Positions 43,433 to 52,379 of a stretch of 58,621 bases of DNA are shown one piece after another (within the stretch, counting starts at the first letter, position 1; the number at the start of each line of letters is the position of its first letter). The stretch spans positions 255,011 through 313,631 of the forward strand of contig NZ_LBMK01000008.1 in NCBI RefSeq assembly GCF_001005295.1. Reading direction: 5' to 3'. Source of the stretch: Streptomyces yangpuensis. Its GTDB lineage: Bacteria > Actinomycetota > Actinomycetes > Streptomycetales > Streptomycetaceae. The position numbers and the translations under genes were made by a program. The notes under the pieces were generated by a model. It searched no databases, was not told where the DNA came from, and saw nothing but the letters and a program-made list of their open reading frames with translations.

Positions 43433-44158
43433 TCAGTCCGTCACGGGCAGGCACTCTGCGAGCAGGTCGACGACGTCGTGCCAGGCTCGCTGCGCGTGCC
43501 GTGGGTGGTAGCCGACGCCGGGGACCACGGGATGGTCGACCGGCGGGTGGTGGAAGGCGTGCAAGGCGCCGCCGTAGACCGTGAGGCGCCAGTCGACGCC
43601 CGCGGCCTGCATCTCGGCGGTGAACGCGTTGCGTTGCGCGGGCGGCATGATCGGGTCTTCCGACCCGACCCCGGCCCACACCGGGCAGCGGATGCGCGCA
43701 GCCTCACCCGGTCGGCCTGTGGTCAGTGCGTTGACTGTCCCGATCGCGCGCAGGTCGACGCCGTCGCGCCCGAGTTCCAGCCCGATGGCGCCCCCGGTGC
43801 CGTAGCCGATGGCGGCGATCCGGTCGGGGTCGCTCCGCGGTTCGGCGCGCAGCACGTTGAGCGCCGCGTGGCCGATGCTCCGCATCCGGTCAGGGTCGGC
43901 GAGCAGCGGCATGCAGCGGGCCAGCATCTCCTCAGGGTCGCTCACATAGCGCCCGCCGTGAATGTCGAAGGCCAGCGCTACGTATCCGAGCTCGGCGAGC
44001 GCATCGGCCCGGCGGCGTTCGACGTTGCTGAGCCCCGGGCCCTCCGGTCCGAGCAGCACCGCGGGCCGGCGGTCGCCGCCGGCCGGGAGCGCGAGGTGCC
44101 CGATCATCGTCAGACCGTCGGCCGGGTACCGGACCGCGTGCGTGGTGATCGTCGTCAT
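43433..44158 (-). CDS. Dienelactone hydrolase-fold protein lacking the nucleophile
   Basis: A 241-residue alpha/beta-hydrolase of the dienelactone hydrolase family. It has GPEGPGLSNVERRRADALAELGYVALAFDIHGG, the acid Asp168 in GSEDPIMP and His200 in GGALHAFHHP. At the nucleophile elbow, where the family has G-x-Cys-x-G, this protein reads IGYGTGGA with Gly120. It may be a non-catalytic homologue or have a different chemistry. ATG 44158; stands alone. Confidence 0.82.
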   Translation of the reverse strand: MTTITTHAVRYPADGLTMIGHLALPAGGDRRPAVLLGPEGPGLSNVERRRADALAELGYVALAFDIHGGRYVSDPEEMLARCMPLLADPDRMRSIGHAALNVLRAEPRSDPDRIAAIGYGTGGAIGLELGRDGVDLRAIGTVNALTTGRPGEAARIRCPVWAGVGSEDPIMPPAQRNAFTAEMQAAGVDWRLTVYGGALHAFHHPPVDHPVVPGVGYHPRHAQRAWHDVVDLLAECLPVTD

Positions 44159-44482
44159 GCGACTGGACGGTAGTGATCGTCAAGCCCGGTCGGGCCGGGG
44201 TTCACCGCCGGCAGAACAGGGCTGGTCTCCTTCCCAATGCGGCGCCGGCCCGCAAGATCCGTCACAAACCTGTTCCCACGGCAGCCCTGTCAGATCACCA
44301 ACCCTGGCCGCAGTGCTGGAGAATGCCCCCGCAGCAGGCTTCTGGCCTGCTGCGAACGGCCCCCCGCCACCCGCCGCCTCGCCCGTCCCGTACGGCCGCA
44401 ACGCCCTGCGCCCCGTGCGGCCGCTCCGCCACCCGGACCCGTTCGCCGCGCCGGTCCGTGACCGTCGCCCTACGCTCGGGGC
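44159..44482. other. Intergenic region between divergent genes
   Basis: About 320 bases containing the promoters of the DLH-type and RNB genes. No gene or clear palindrome recognised. Confidence 0.5.
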
Positions 44483-45937
44483 ATGCGACGCCGCCCCATG
44501 CACATGTCCGGCGAGGCCCTGGACGCCCTGCGTTCCGCGCTGGTGGAGCTCCGTACGGAGCTGAAGATCCCGCTGGCCTTTCCCAAGCGCGTACTCAAAG
44601 CAGCCGACAGGGCAGCAGCCCGACCGGACCTGGATCACGAGGACGCCACCCACCTGCCGTTCTTCACGATCGACCCGTCGACCTCCACGGACCTCGACCA
44701 GGCCATGCATCTGGAACGGCGGTCAGGCGGCGGCTTCCGCGTGTACTACGCCATCGCCGACGTGGCCGCGTTCGTCAGGCCCGGCAGCCCCCTGGAGGCC
44801 GAGGCGCGCGACCGGATCGAGACCCTCTACTTCCCCGACCTCAAAGTGCCCCTGCACCCACCCGTGCTCTCCGAGGACAAGGCCAGCCTGCTGCCGTGCA
44901 AGGACCGCCCGGCCCTCCTGTGGCAGCACGACCTCGACGCCGACGGCAACGTCACCGAATCGACCGTGACCCGGGCCATGGTCCGCAGCCGGGCCAAATA
45001 CAGCTACCAGTGCGTCCAGCAGGACATCGAGAACGGCACAGCCGAGGAGTCCGTCGCACTGCTGCGCGAGATCGGCAAGCTGCGGGAGAACGTCGAGATC
45101 ACGCGCGGGGGCATCTCGGTACACCTGCCGAATCAGGAGGTCGCCTTCGAAGGAGGGTCGTTCCGGCTGAGCTACGCGGCGACGCTGCCGGTGGAGGGCT
45201 GGAACGAACAGATCTCCCTCATGACCGGAATGGCCGCGGCCCAGATCATGATCGACAGCGGTACGGGGATCCTGCGCACCCAGAAGGAGCAGACCGACCC
45301 ACAGGTGGTGGAGCGTCTGCACAAGATCGCCAAGTGTCTGGGGATCGTCTGGGACCCAGGTGTCCCGTACGCCGCGCTGGTCCGCACGCTGGATCCGAAG
45401 AACAGGAAGCACATGGCCTTCCTCACCGAGGCCACCACAACGATGCCCAAGGCGCAGTACACGACCTTCCGAGACCACCAGACGCCGCAACACACGATGC
45501 ACGCGGCGATCGCGGCCCCCTACGCCCATTGCACGGCCCCGCTGCGCCGCCTGGTCGACCGGTACACCGGTGCGCTGTGCGTGGCGGCATGCGCGGACGA
45601 AGACCCGCCGGAGTGGGTGCTCGATGCCCTGCATTGCCTGCCGTGCGACATGGCACGGGGGAAGGGGGGTGTTGCGGACCGGCAGACCGTGGACCTGGCC
45701 GAGGCGGCGGTCCTCATGCACCGCGTGGGCGAGGTGTTCGACGCCGCGGTCGTCGACACCGACGCCGAGTGGGACAGGCCCCGCATGGGCAAGGTGTACC
45801 TGGCCGACCCCGCCGTGCTGGCCAAGGTCACCTCGACCGACGGCGAGGACCTCTGTCTCGGAGCGAGCGTCCGGGCCAGGCTGAAGGTCGCGGACCCCTG
45901 CTCGGACGGCGACAAGGTCCTCTTCACCGTGCCCTGA
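44483..45937 (+). CDS. RNB-domain 3'-5' exoribonuclease
   Basis: A 484-residue RNase II/R-family enzyme. The metal site is TIDPSTSTDLDQAMHLE (Asp64, Asp70, Asp72; the fourth acidic position is Gln73) and the RNB core continues with YYAIADVAAFVRPGSPLEAEARDRIETLYFPD and ends with AHCTAPLRRLVDRYTGALC. It hydrolyses single-stranded RNA processively from the 3' end. It lacks the N-terminal cold-shock domains and a full C-terminal S1 domain, so it is shorter than RNase II or RNase R; such compact forms are common in actinomycetes. ATG 44483. Confidence 0.88.
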   Translation: MRRRPMHMSGEALDALRSALVELRTELKIPLAFPKRVLKAADRAAARPDLDHEDATHLPFFTIDPSTSTDLDQAMHLERRSGGGFRVYYAIADVAAFVRPGSPLEAEARDRIETLYFPDLKVPLHPPVLSEDKASLLPCKDRPALLWQHDLDADGNVTESTVTRAMVRSRAKYSYQCVQQDIENGTAEESVALLREIGKLRENVEITRGGISVHLPNQEVAFEGGSFRLSYAATLPVEGWNEQISLMTGMAAAQIMIDSGTGILRTQKEQTDPQVVERLHKIAKCLGIVWDPGVPYAALVRTLDPKNRKHMAFLTEATTTMPKAQYTTFRDHQTPQHTMHAAIAAPYAHCTAPLRRLVDRYTGALCVAACADEDPPEWVLDALHCLPCDMARGKGGVADRQTVDLAEAAVLMHRVGEVFDAAVVDTDAEWDRPRMGKVYLADPAVLAKVTSTDGEDLCLGASVRARLKVADPCSDGDKVLFTVP

Positions 45938-45998
45938 GTCCCGGCGTGGACCGCCCAGCGCAACGTACCAGGGCTCGGTGGGCCTGTCGGGAGTGACG

Positions 45999-46841
45999 TC
46001 AGGCGAGCCAGCGGCCGTCCCGCATCAGTTCGCGGTCGGCCAGCTCGTCCTCCTCGCGCCAGGCCTGGATGCGGTGCGGGGTGATGTGGAACCAGCGGTA
46101 GGCCGTGGTGAGTGTGCGCGGGTCGAAGCCGGTGCGTTCGGCGAAGCGGTCACCCTGTTCCTGCGAGAGGGCATCGAGGCCGAGGACCTCCACCGTGCCG
46201 TCGATCATGGTGACGTCGCGGGTGGGGCCCAGCGCGAGGCGGGCCGTCCCGGCAGCGGCCAGGTTCCTGCCGGTGGGGCTGTCCGCCGGGGTGGCCACCC
46301 GCAGTGTCCGGCCGTCCCAGTCGAAGGACAGCGGCACCAGGTACGGCGCGCCGTCGGCCGAAGCGGTCGCCACCCATACGTCGACATCGTGGGCGAGCCG
46401 GTGCTCGGTGTCGAGACGGCGCTGCGCGCGGGAGCGGGGCCCGCTGCCCGCCTGGTCCTGGAGGACGCCGAGGACGTTGCCGTCGGGGTCGGCGACCGTG
46501 GCCACCAGCCGACCCCCGCCGACGTCATGCGCGGGCTCGGTCACGGTCGCACCCGCCGCCGTCGCCGCGGCCAGCGTCGCCCCGATGTCCGTCACGTGCC
46601 AGTACGCCACCGGTGAAGTCATCGCCTGCGGTCCGCCGCCCGGCACCAGCCCGACGTGCTGTCCTGCGGTCTCGAAGCCGGCGTAGTACGGAGATTCGTT
46701 GCTCGGCGCCACGCCGAGCAGGGCCGCATACACCCCCTTCGCCTTGTCCAGATCGGACACCGGGTGGAGCACGGTCCTGATCCCCGAGGTGGACGAGGCG
46801 GGCGAGGTGGACGAGGCGGACGGGGTGGGCGAGCTGGACAT
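45999..46841 (-). CDS. Fusion of VOC domain and flavin split-barrel domain
   Basis: A 280-residue two-domain protein. Residues about 18-130 form a VOC domain (IRTVLHPVSDLDKAKGVYAALLGV ... LVATVADPDGNVLGVLQDQ). Residues about 145-280 form a pyridoxamine-5'-phosphate-oxidase-like split barrel (DVDVWVATASADGAPYLVPLSFDWDGRTLRVATP ... TARLALGPTRDVTMIDGTVEVL), which often binds F420 or FMN. The N-terminus has a Ser/Thr/Pro-rich stretch from a DNA repeat. ATG 46841 has AAGGAG 5 bases upstream. Divergent from the LuxR regulator. Substrate unknown; the fusion suggests oxidation and chelation of one metabolite. Confidence 0.82.
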   Translation of the reverse strand: MSSSPTPSASSTSPASSTSGIRTVLHPVSDLDKAKGVYAALLGVAPSNESPYYAGFETAGQHVGLVPGGGPQAMTSPVAYWHVTDIGATLAAATAAGATVTEPAHDVGGGRLVATVADPDGNVLGVLQDQAGSGPRSRAQRRLDTEHRLAHDVDVWVATASADGAPYLVPLSFDWDGRTLRVATPADSPTGRNLAAAGTARLALGPTRDVTMIDGTVEVLGLDALSQEQGDRFAERTGFDPRTLTTAYRWFHITPHRIQAWREEDELADRELMRDGRWLA

Positions 46842-46995
46842 GGCGCTCCTTGAAGTCATGAGCCGCGAACGGCCTGTTCCGTACCGATCCGTGCGAGTCA
46901 CAGCGTCTCGCCCGGCACGGTCGGCCGGCATCCGTGGTGACCACGGAGACGAGCACGGAGCGGGAGTACGGATACGCGTGCGACAGAATGGGGCC

Positions 46996-49938
46996 ATGGG
47001 AGAAGCAGCGGACATCTCGCCTCGCGAGGCCGAGGTGCTGGAACTGGTCGGAGACCATCTCAGCAACGCCGAGATCGGGGCCCGGCTGTACATCTCGGTG
47101 CGCACCGTGGAGACCCATGTCTCCTCGCTGCTGCGCAAGTTGGATGTATCCGACCGGCGGGCACTGGCCCGGTGCGCGACCGAACGGACGAGGTCTGACC
47201 GGCACCGCCCCGCGCCGGCGCTGCCGATGCGCCTGACCTCGTTCATCGGCCGGGAGAGCGAACGGGCCGCGCTGGCCACGATGCTCAAGGAGCACCGACA
47301 GGTGACCGCCGTCGGCCCCGGCGGGGTGGGCAAGACCCGGCTCGCGCTGGCGGTGGCCGCGGACGCCGCCGACGACTTCGCCGACGGGGTGTGGTTCGTC
47401 GACCTGGTGCCGGTCACCGACCCCGGCATGATCGCCACCGCGGTCGCCGAGGCGCTCGGCCTCGGTGAGCAACCGGGCCACGACATGGCCGAGTCCGTGG
47501 CCGCCGCACTGGCCGACCGCCACGCCCTGCTGGTGCTGGACAACTGCGAGCAGGTCGTCGACGGGGCGGCGCTCTTCCTCGAACGCTTGTTGGCCGCCTG
47601 CGCGCAGGTGCGCGTGCTGGTGACCAGCCGCTCCCGGCTGATGGTGCCGTTCGAGCGGGTGTACCCGGTCCCGCCCCTGTCCCTGTCCCTGTCGTCGGCC
47701 GATGATGGTGAGGGCGGCGACGACAGTGATGACAGCCGTGACCGCCGTGACAGCAAGGGCAGTGTCGTCGGCGGGTCGGACGCGGTCGCGTTGTTCATCG
47801 ACAGGGCGATATCGGTGGGCCGGCCCCTCGATCCCGCCCAGTACGACCGGGTCGCCGAGATCTGCGCACGGCTGGACGGCATGGCACTGGCGATCGAGCT
47901 GGCCGCCGCCCGGTACGCCACTCTCGGCCTGGACGGCATCTCCGCCGCCCTGGCCCATCCGTTGCGCATGCTCACCGGAGGCTCCCGCGCGCAGGACCGG
48001 CACCGCTCGGTCCGGGCGGCGCTCGACTGGAGCCACAACCTGCTCGATCCGGCCGACCGGGCGCTGCTGCGCCGGGTGTCGGTGTTCGTGACACCGTTCA
48101 CCGCCCCGGCGGCGGCACAGGTCACCGGACTCGACGCGGCGACCGTCGTCGACGGGCTGGCCCGACTCGCCGAACAGAGCCTGCTGGCCGTCACGTTCGC
48201 CCCGGACGGAACCCGCTATCGGGCGCTGGAAACCCTGCGCCAGTACGGGGCCGACCGCCTCACCGAGGCCGGCGAACTCCACGACACCCAGGCCCGGCAC
48301 CTCCACTGGTGCCTCGCCCGAAGTGCCGAACTGGCGGCGCCACGAGAGGACTGGCGGGCCCGGTTCGACCGGGCGGCCGATGAACTGCGGGCCGCCCTCG
48401 CGTGGGCGGAGAGCCGTACGGAGCAGCGCGCGGACGCCTACCGCCTCGCGCGCGCCATGGCGGAACTGGCCTTCACCCGCCATCTGATCGCAGAGTCCCA
48501 GCAGCGGTACGAACAGGCCGCGGCGCTCGCGATCACCCCGGCCGATGCGGCGGCGATGTTCCGGCATGCCGCAGCCGTGGCCGCCTGCCGCCTGCACGGT
48601 GATGACATGCACCGCCTCAACCTCGCGGCCGCGGACGTCGCACGCCGGGCGGGCGACACCGTCGCAGCCGCCCGCGACCTGGCGGCCGCCGCCAGCAACG
48701 CGTACCGGTTCTCCAGCAAGTTCGTCACCCAGCTCCGGCCCGAGGAAGCCGACGCGCTCATCGCCGATGCCCGGGCACTGGCCGGCACCGACCCTTCCGC
48801 CCGGGCCGCGGTCGCTCTGGCCGAGGCCGGACGAGCCCTCACCCACGCGATCGGCACTACCGGCACCACCGAGGCTTCTGACGCAGCGACGCACACGGCC
48901 GGCAGCAGCCCTGGCAGCCCTGACAGCCCCGGCGGTCCAGCGGTCGAGGAGGCCATCGCGTCCGCCGAACGAGCGGTCCAATTCGCCCGCCTCGAAAAGG
49001 ACCCGCTCGCGGAGTCCGCGGCGCTCGACACCCTTGCCGGTGCGCTGAGCTGGGCCGGGGACGCATTCGCGGCAGCGGCGACGGCGCGGCGCCGGGCCGA
49101 GCTGCTCGTATCTGAACCGGACGGCTCGGACGCACCGTACGGCCCGGCCGGCACCCACGAGCTGATCGAGGCGCTCGGCGAGGCCACCGAGGCCGCGCTC
49201 GGCGTAGGGGACCTGCCGGGCGCCCGCCAGTGGGCGCGGCGACTCGCGGAACACCCGCAGCTGGCCGAGGTCGGCCACCGTGCCACGGGCTGGCTCCTCG
49301 TCGCCGACACACTGGCGGGCGATACCGAACAGGTGCTCACCACCGGCCTGCGGTTCCGCGACGCGTGGCAGCGGGCCGGCAGCCCCGCCCGAGCGGTCCT
49401 CGGTCCGCCCGCGGCAGCGATGGCGACGATCCACGGTTTGCGCGACGACCAGGAAGCCAGGCGCGACTGGAGGGCGTTGCTCGCGCAGGTCGACCCTTCG
49501 CCGTGGAACACCCACGGGTACGGGGCGGTCTTCGACGCGATCCTCATGCTCCACCAGGGGCGGCCCGAGGCAGCCCTGGAACGAACGGCCCCCGAACCGG
49601 GCCAGGTGCGGCAGTGGACCACCTGGATCTGGCTCCACTGGTACGTGGCACTACGCGCCGAAGCCTCCGTACTCGCCGGGGCCCCCGAGGCCGCTGCCCG
49701 TCTGGCGAAGGCCCGGACCGCGGTGGCCGGCAACCCGGTCGCCACCGCCCTCGTGGAACGTGCGACGGCACTGCTCGACGCCGACACGGAACGGCTGATC
49801 GCCACCGCGAGCGCGTTCGACGCCGCAGGCTGCCGCTACCAGTCGGCCCGGACCCTGGCCCTTGCGGGCGGCGACCACGCCGCCCGCGGCGCCCGTGCCC
49901 TCACCGACCTCGGTCTCGCCCCGTTGATCACCCGGTAG
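46996..49938 (+). CDS. LuxR-type regulator with NB-ARC-like ATPase and TPR-like region
   Basis: A 980-residue regulator with an unusual order: a LuxR HTH at the very N-terminus (SPREAEVLELVGDHLSNAEIGARLYISVRTVETHVSSLLRKLDV, residues 8-51), then an ATPase with P-loop GPGGVGKT (107-114), LLVLDNCEQV (Walker B) and TSRSRL, then an AAA lid/winged-helix and a long helical repeat region. It belongs to the AfsR/SARP-like STAND ATPases. In actinomycetes such proteins control secondary metabolism or stress. ATG 46996 has only a weak purine site. A Asp/Ser-rich insert lies around 236-250. Confidence 0.85.
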   Translation: MGEAADISPREAEVLELVGDHLSNAEIGARLYISVRTVETHVSSLLRKLDVSDRRALARCATERTRSDRHRPAPALPMRLTSFIGRESERAALATMLKEHRQVTAVGPGGVGKTRLALAVAADAADDFADGVWFVDLVPVTDPGMIATAVAEALGLGEQPGHDMAESVAAALADRHALLVLDNCEQVVDGAALFLERLLAACAQVRVLVTSRSRLMVPFERVYPVPPLSLSLSSADDGEGGDDSDDSRDRRDSKGSVVGGSDAVALFIDRAISVGRPLDPAQYDRVAEICARLDGMALAIELAAARYATLGLDGISAALAHPLRMLTGGSRAQDRHRSVRAALDWSHNLLDPADRALLRRVSVFVTPFTAPAAAQVTGLDAATVVDGLARLAEQSLLAVTFAPDGTRYRALETLRQYGADRLTEAGELHDTQARHLHWCLARSAELAAPREDWRARFDRAADELRAALAWAESRTEQRADAYRLARAMAELAFTRHLIAESQQRYEQAAALAITPADAAAMFRHAAAVAACRLHGDDMHRLNLAAADVARRAGDTVAAARDLAAAASNAYRFSSKFVTQLRPEEADALIADARALAGTDPSARAAVALAEAGRALTHAIGTTGTTEASDAATHTAGSSPGSPDSPGGPAVEEAIASAERAVQFARLEKDPLAESAALDTLAGALSWAGDAFAAAATARRRAELLVSEPDGSDAPYGPAGTHELIEALGEATEAALGVGDLPGARQWARRLAEHPQLAEVGHRATGWLLVADTLAGDTEQVLTTGLRFRDAWQRAGSPARAVLGPPAAAMATIHGLRDDQEARRDWRALLAQVDPSPWNTHGYGAVFDAILMLHQGRPEAALERTAPEPGQVRQWTTWIWLHWYVALRAEASVLAGAPEAAARLAKARTAVAGNPVATALVERATALLDADTERLIATASAFDAAGCRYQSARTLALAGGDHAARGARALTDLGLAPLITR

Positions 49939-49955
49939 AACCACAGCGCGACTCG

Positions 49956-49985
49956 GCCGGCCCGGGCCCCGCCGGCCCGGGCCCC
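49956..49985. terminator. Tandem 15-bp GC repeat with internal palindrome
   Basis: GCCGGCCCGGGCCCC occurs twice, adjacent (49956-49970 and 49971-49985). The unit contains GGCCCGGGCC. It lies 18 bases after the LuxR gene and 28 before the end of the convergent minus-strand gene and probably terminates both. Confidence 0.55.
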
Positions 49986-50013
49986 GGGCGGGCGTTCATG
50001 GGCGTCGCGCGCC

Positions 50014-50469
50014 TCACACCGCGCGCTTGACGAGTTCGGTGATCCGTGTCTCGACCTCGGGCGTGACTTCGGTGAGGGCGAAGCCGGCGCCCCACATGGG
50101 GCCGTCGTCGAGCTTGGCGAGGTCGCTGAAGCCGAGGGTGGCGTAGCGGGCCTTGAACTTCTCCGCGCTCTGGAAGAAGCAGACGACCTTGCCGTCCAGG
50201 GCGTAGGAGGGCATGCCGTACCAGAGCCTGGGGGCGAGGGCCGGGGCGTTGGCGGTGACGATGGCGTGGACGCGTTCGGCCAGGGCCCGGTCGGAGTCCT
50301 GCATTTCGGCGATCTTCGCCAGTACGTCGCGTTCCGCCTCCGCTGCCTTCTCCGCGGCCGAGCCACGGCGTGCGGCCTTCTTCTGCTCCAGGGCGTGTGC
50401 CTTCATCGCGGCCCGCTCCTCGACGCTGAAACCCTCGTACGTGCTGTTGCTGGTGGTGGTGCCGGCCAT
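50014..50469 (-). CDS. DUF1801/YdhG-type iron-chaperone-like protein
   Basis: A 151-residue protein of the DUF1801 (YdhG/YjhX, frataxin-like fold) family. A Lys/Glu-rich helical N-terminus (EERAAMKAHALEQKKAARRG) precedes the domain with ALAPRLWYGMPSYALDGKVVCFFQ, SAEKFKARYATLGF and ending in ELVKRAV. Family members have been linked to iron handling; that is not proven here. ATG 50469 has GGGAG upstream. Confidence 0.8.
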   Translation of the reverse strand: MAGTTTSNSTYEGFSVEERAAMKAHALEQKKAARRGSAAEKAAEAERDVLAKIAEMQDSDRALAERVHAIVTANAPALAPRLWYGMPSYALDGKVVCFFQSAEKFKARYATLGFSDLAKLDDGPMWGAGFALTEVTPEVETRITELVKRAV

Positions 50470-50759
50470 GGTCGCTCCCTCAGTTGCTGGTGCTGATCGG
50501 CCCGGTCTGTTGCCGGGCCGATCGCCGTGATCACAGATTGCCCCGGCCAGGGCGCGTACCGCCTCCGTGCCGGCCACGGAGAACACCACGGACCCACGAC
50601 CCGGTGCCGACCCACGACGGCTCCCCGGAGCCCCGGCGGGACCGGGGAGAGCCCGGGGCGTACAGGGCCCGGCACCCCTCGGGGCCGTTCACCACCGCGC
50701 CCGCTGGTACGGGAGCGTGTCGAGCCCGCTCAGGAGGTGAGCCACATGAGGCCTGGTGG
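50470..50759. other. Intergenic region, no supported gene
   Basis: About 290 bases. On the plus strand a strong AGGAGGTGA at 50732-50739 precedes an ATG at 50746, but the 65-codon frame is antisense to the phosphatase remnant and has no motif. Nothing else recognised. Confidence 0.4.
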
Positions 50760-51053
50760 TCAGGTACTGCTCGATACCGCAGTACGGGCCAACTCCTGGA
50801 TGGAGTGGATCTGGTCGGCGGTGAGCGGACCATCGGGGAGTTCGGTGATCAGGTGCTGGACTGCCGGGTGCGGACCGTGGCCTGCGCGGGTGAACAGGCT
50901 GATGACCAGGTCGAACTCGTCACCTGCCACAGCTGGCTGAAGGCGGCCGGTGCCGTCGGTCCAGACATGTCCGCCCATCCAGAGTCCTGGGCTGATCTCG
51001 CTCCAGGGCTCGTCGGGCTCAGGGACATCGGGATTCTTCTGACGGGTCTTCAC
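50760..51053 (-). pseudogene. Truncated dual-specificity phosphatase
   Basis: A 97-codon ORF matching the N-terminal half of actinobacterial tyrosine/dual-specificity phosphatases: PWSEISPGLWMGGHVWTDGTGRLQP, EFDLVISLFTRAGHGP, LPDGPLTADQIHSIQELARTAV. It stops just before the place where the catalytic HCxxGxNRSG loop should follow, and that loop is not found in any frame downstream. GTG 51053 has AAAAGGAG 4 bases upstream, so it may still be translated, but it cannot be a phosphatase. Confidence 0.65.
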
Positions 51054-51281
51054 TTCGCTCCTTTTCGGAGACAACGGTGTCGTCAGGCAGTCGTGTTCCC
51101 GGCGTCACCCGCCAGGGCCGGTACTTCCTGATCGCCGAGGCGCGCCCGGGTTCCTGCGAAAGGCGAAAGAACGTTGCTGCGGAAGGTGCATAGGCGTGAG
51201 CGCAGCAGCCGGGTCACCGCGACGCCCTTTGGGCGGAGGCCGCCGACCCCCGCACCTGGCGGTCTGCCCCTTCCGTTCCGC

Positions 51282-51686
51282 CTACCCAAGGCCCCCGCGG
51301 CGGAGGGCGTCCCTCATCTCGCTGAGCTTCGCGGTCGTCTCCGGGGTCTCCTCCCGCGCTTCTTCGGCCAGGCGGAGCGCCTCCTCGATCTCATGGAGCT
51401 TCGCGGAGGGCAGGACGCCCGCCCGTTCGAGCAAGTCATCCTGGGACACAGTGGTCAGCCACGTACAGGGGGTGAAGCCCGGGCGCCGGAACGCGAACCG
51501 CAGTACACCGTCACAGGGCAGTCCCTCCTCGGCACCCACGGCCACTTCGACGCCCAGGCCGCTGATGTCGACGCCCGCCGGGGCGACGACCTGCACCACC
51601 CGGATCCCGGACGCGCTGCCTCCCGACAGGACTACGGCCAGACGACGTTCGCCGAAATCGACCCACCAGACTTCACCACGTCGCAC
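51282..51686 (-). CDS. PemK/MazF-like endoribonuclease toxin, orphan
   Basis: A 134-residue protein starting MRRGEVWWVDFGERRLAVVLSGGSA, the signature strand-loop of MazF/PemK RNases, followed by IRVVQVVAPAGVDISGLGVEVAVG and TPCTWLTTVSQDDL. The helical C-terminus (LHEIEEALRLAEEAREETPETTAKLSEMRDALRRG) is longer than in minimal toxins and partly coiled-coil-like. The GTG at 51686 has AGGAGG 7 bases upstream. No antitoxin is found next to it; the neighbours are decayed genes, so it may be solitary or the antitoxin may be lost. Confidence 0.8.
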   Translation of the reverse strand: MRRGEVWWVDFGERRLAVVLSGGSASGIRVVQVVAPAGVDISGLGVEVAVGAEEGLPCDGVLRFAFRRPGFTPCTWLTTVSQDDLLERAGVLPSAKLHEIEEALRLAEEAREETPETTAKLSEMRDALRRGGLG

Positions 51687-51755
51687 GAGTCCTCCTGATC
51701 CGCACCAGCTGATCCGTACGATACGGCGGCAAGCGAACGCGGGCGGGCGCCGAGG

Positions 51756-52097
51756 TCAGCCCGGGGCGAGCCAGCGGATGCCGAGCCGTTCGGCCTGTAC
51801 GGCCTCCGCTGCGTTCAGCGGCTCCCGGCCGGTGGCCATGCGCAGGAAACGCGTCCGACTCCACCCCAGATCGTCGAGCGCCGTGGCGTGATCCGTGCCG
51901 AGGAGCAGCTCCGTCACGGCGTCGCCGACGGCCGGGGTCAGCCAGGGCTTGCGTCCGAGTGTGTCGGCGTGGTCGAGACCGTGGACAGCGACCTCGACCA
52001 CGCGGGTCAGGAGGAACTCCGGCAGGAGCATGGCGTCACCATGACGCGCCCGTACGGCCCGGCCGGCGCCGCGGTCCCGCGCGGCCCGTGCGAGCAC
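51756..52097 (-). pseudogene. C-terminal fragment of a maleylpyruvate isomerase-like protein
   Basis: The frame encodes LLTRVVEVAVHGLDHADTLGRKPWLTPAVGDAVTELLLGTDHATALDDLGWSRTRFLRMATGREPL, which is the C-terminal half of TIGR03083/mycothiol-dependent maleylpyruvate isomerase-type proteins. The N-terminal half is absent; upstream is the S18 gene. There is no good start or ribosome binding site, so this is probably a remnant. Confidence 0.6.
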
Positions 52098-52110
52098 GCG
52101 GCCGTGAGCG

Positions 52111-52347
52111 CTAGCGGCTGCCGGCGTAGGGGAGCAGGGCCATTTCGCGGGCGTTCTTGATCGCCGCGGCGAGCTGTCGCTGCTGCTGCGCCGTGACCCG
52201 GGTGACGCGTCGGCTGCGGATCTTGCCGCGGTCGGAGATGAACTTCCGCAGCAGGTCGGTGTCCTTGTAGTCGATGTACGTGATCCGGGCCGTGTCGAGC
52301 GGGTTGGGGCGGGGCTTCAGCGGCTTGGGGGTCTGACGACGGGCCAT
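52111..52347 (-). CDS. rpsR2: Ribosomal protein bS18, zinc-independent paralogue
   Basis: A 78-residue bS18: PRPNPLDTARITYIDYKDTDLLRKFISDRGKIRSRRVTRVTAQQQRQLAAAIKNAREMALLPY is typical. No CxxC pair is present, the hallmark of the paralogues made under zinc starvation. It is downstream of the CobW-type gene on the same strand, separated by a G-rich repeat, and belongs to the Zur-type cluster. Confidence 0.92.
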   Translation of the reverse strand: MARRQTPKPLKPRPNPLDTARITYIDYKDTDLLRKFISDRGKIRSRRVTRVTAQQQRQLAAAIKNAREMALLPYAGSR

Positions 52348-52379
52348 GAGAACTCCTTGGGCTGGAGGATGCAGAGGTG

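Noticed and set aside
50746..50940. Plus-strand ORF with a strong AGGAGGTGA site
   Set aside because: Its 64-codon product has no motif and is antisense to the phosphatase remnant, whose frame has clear family residues and better codon use.
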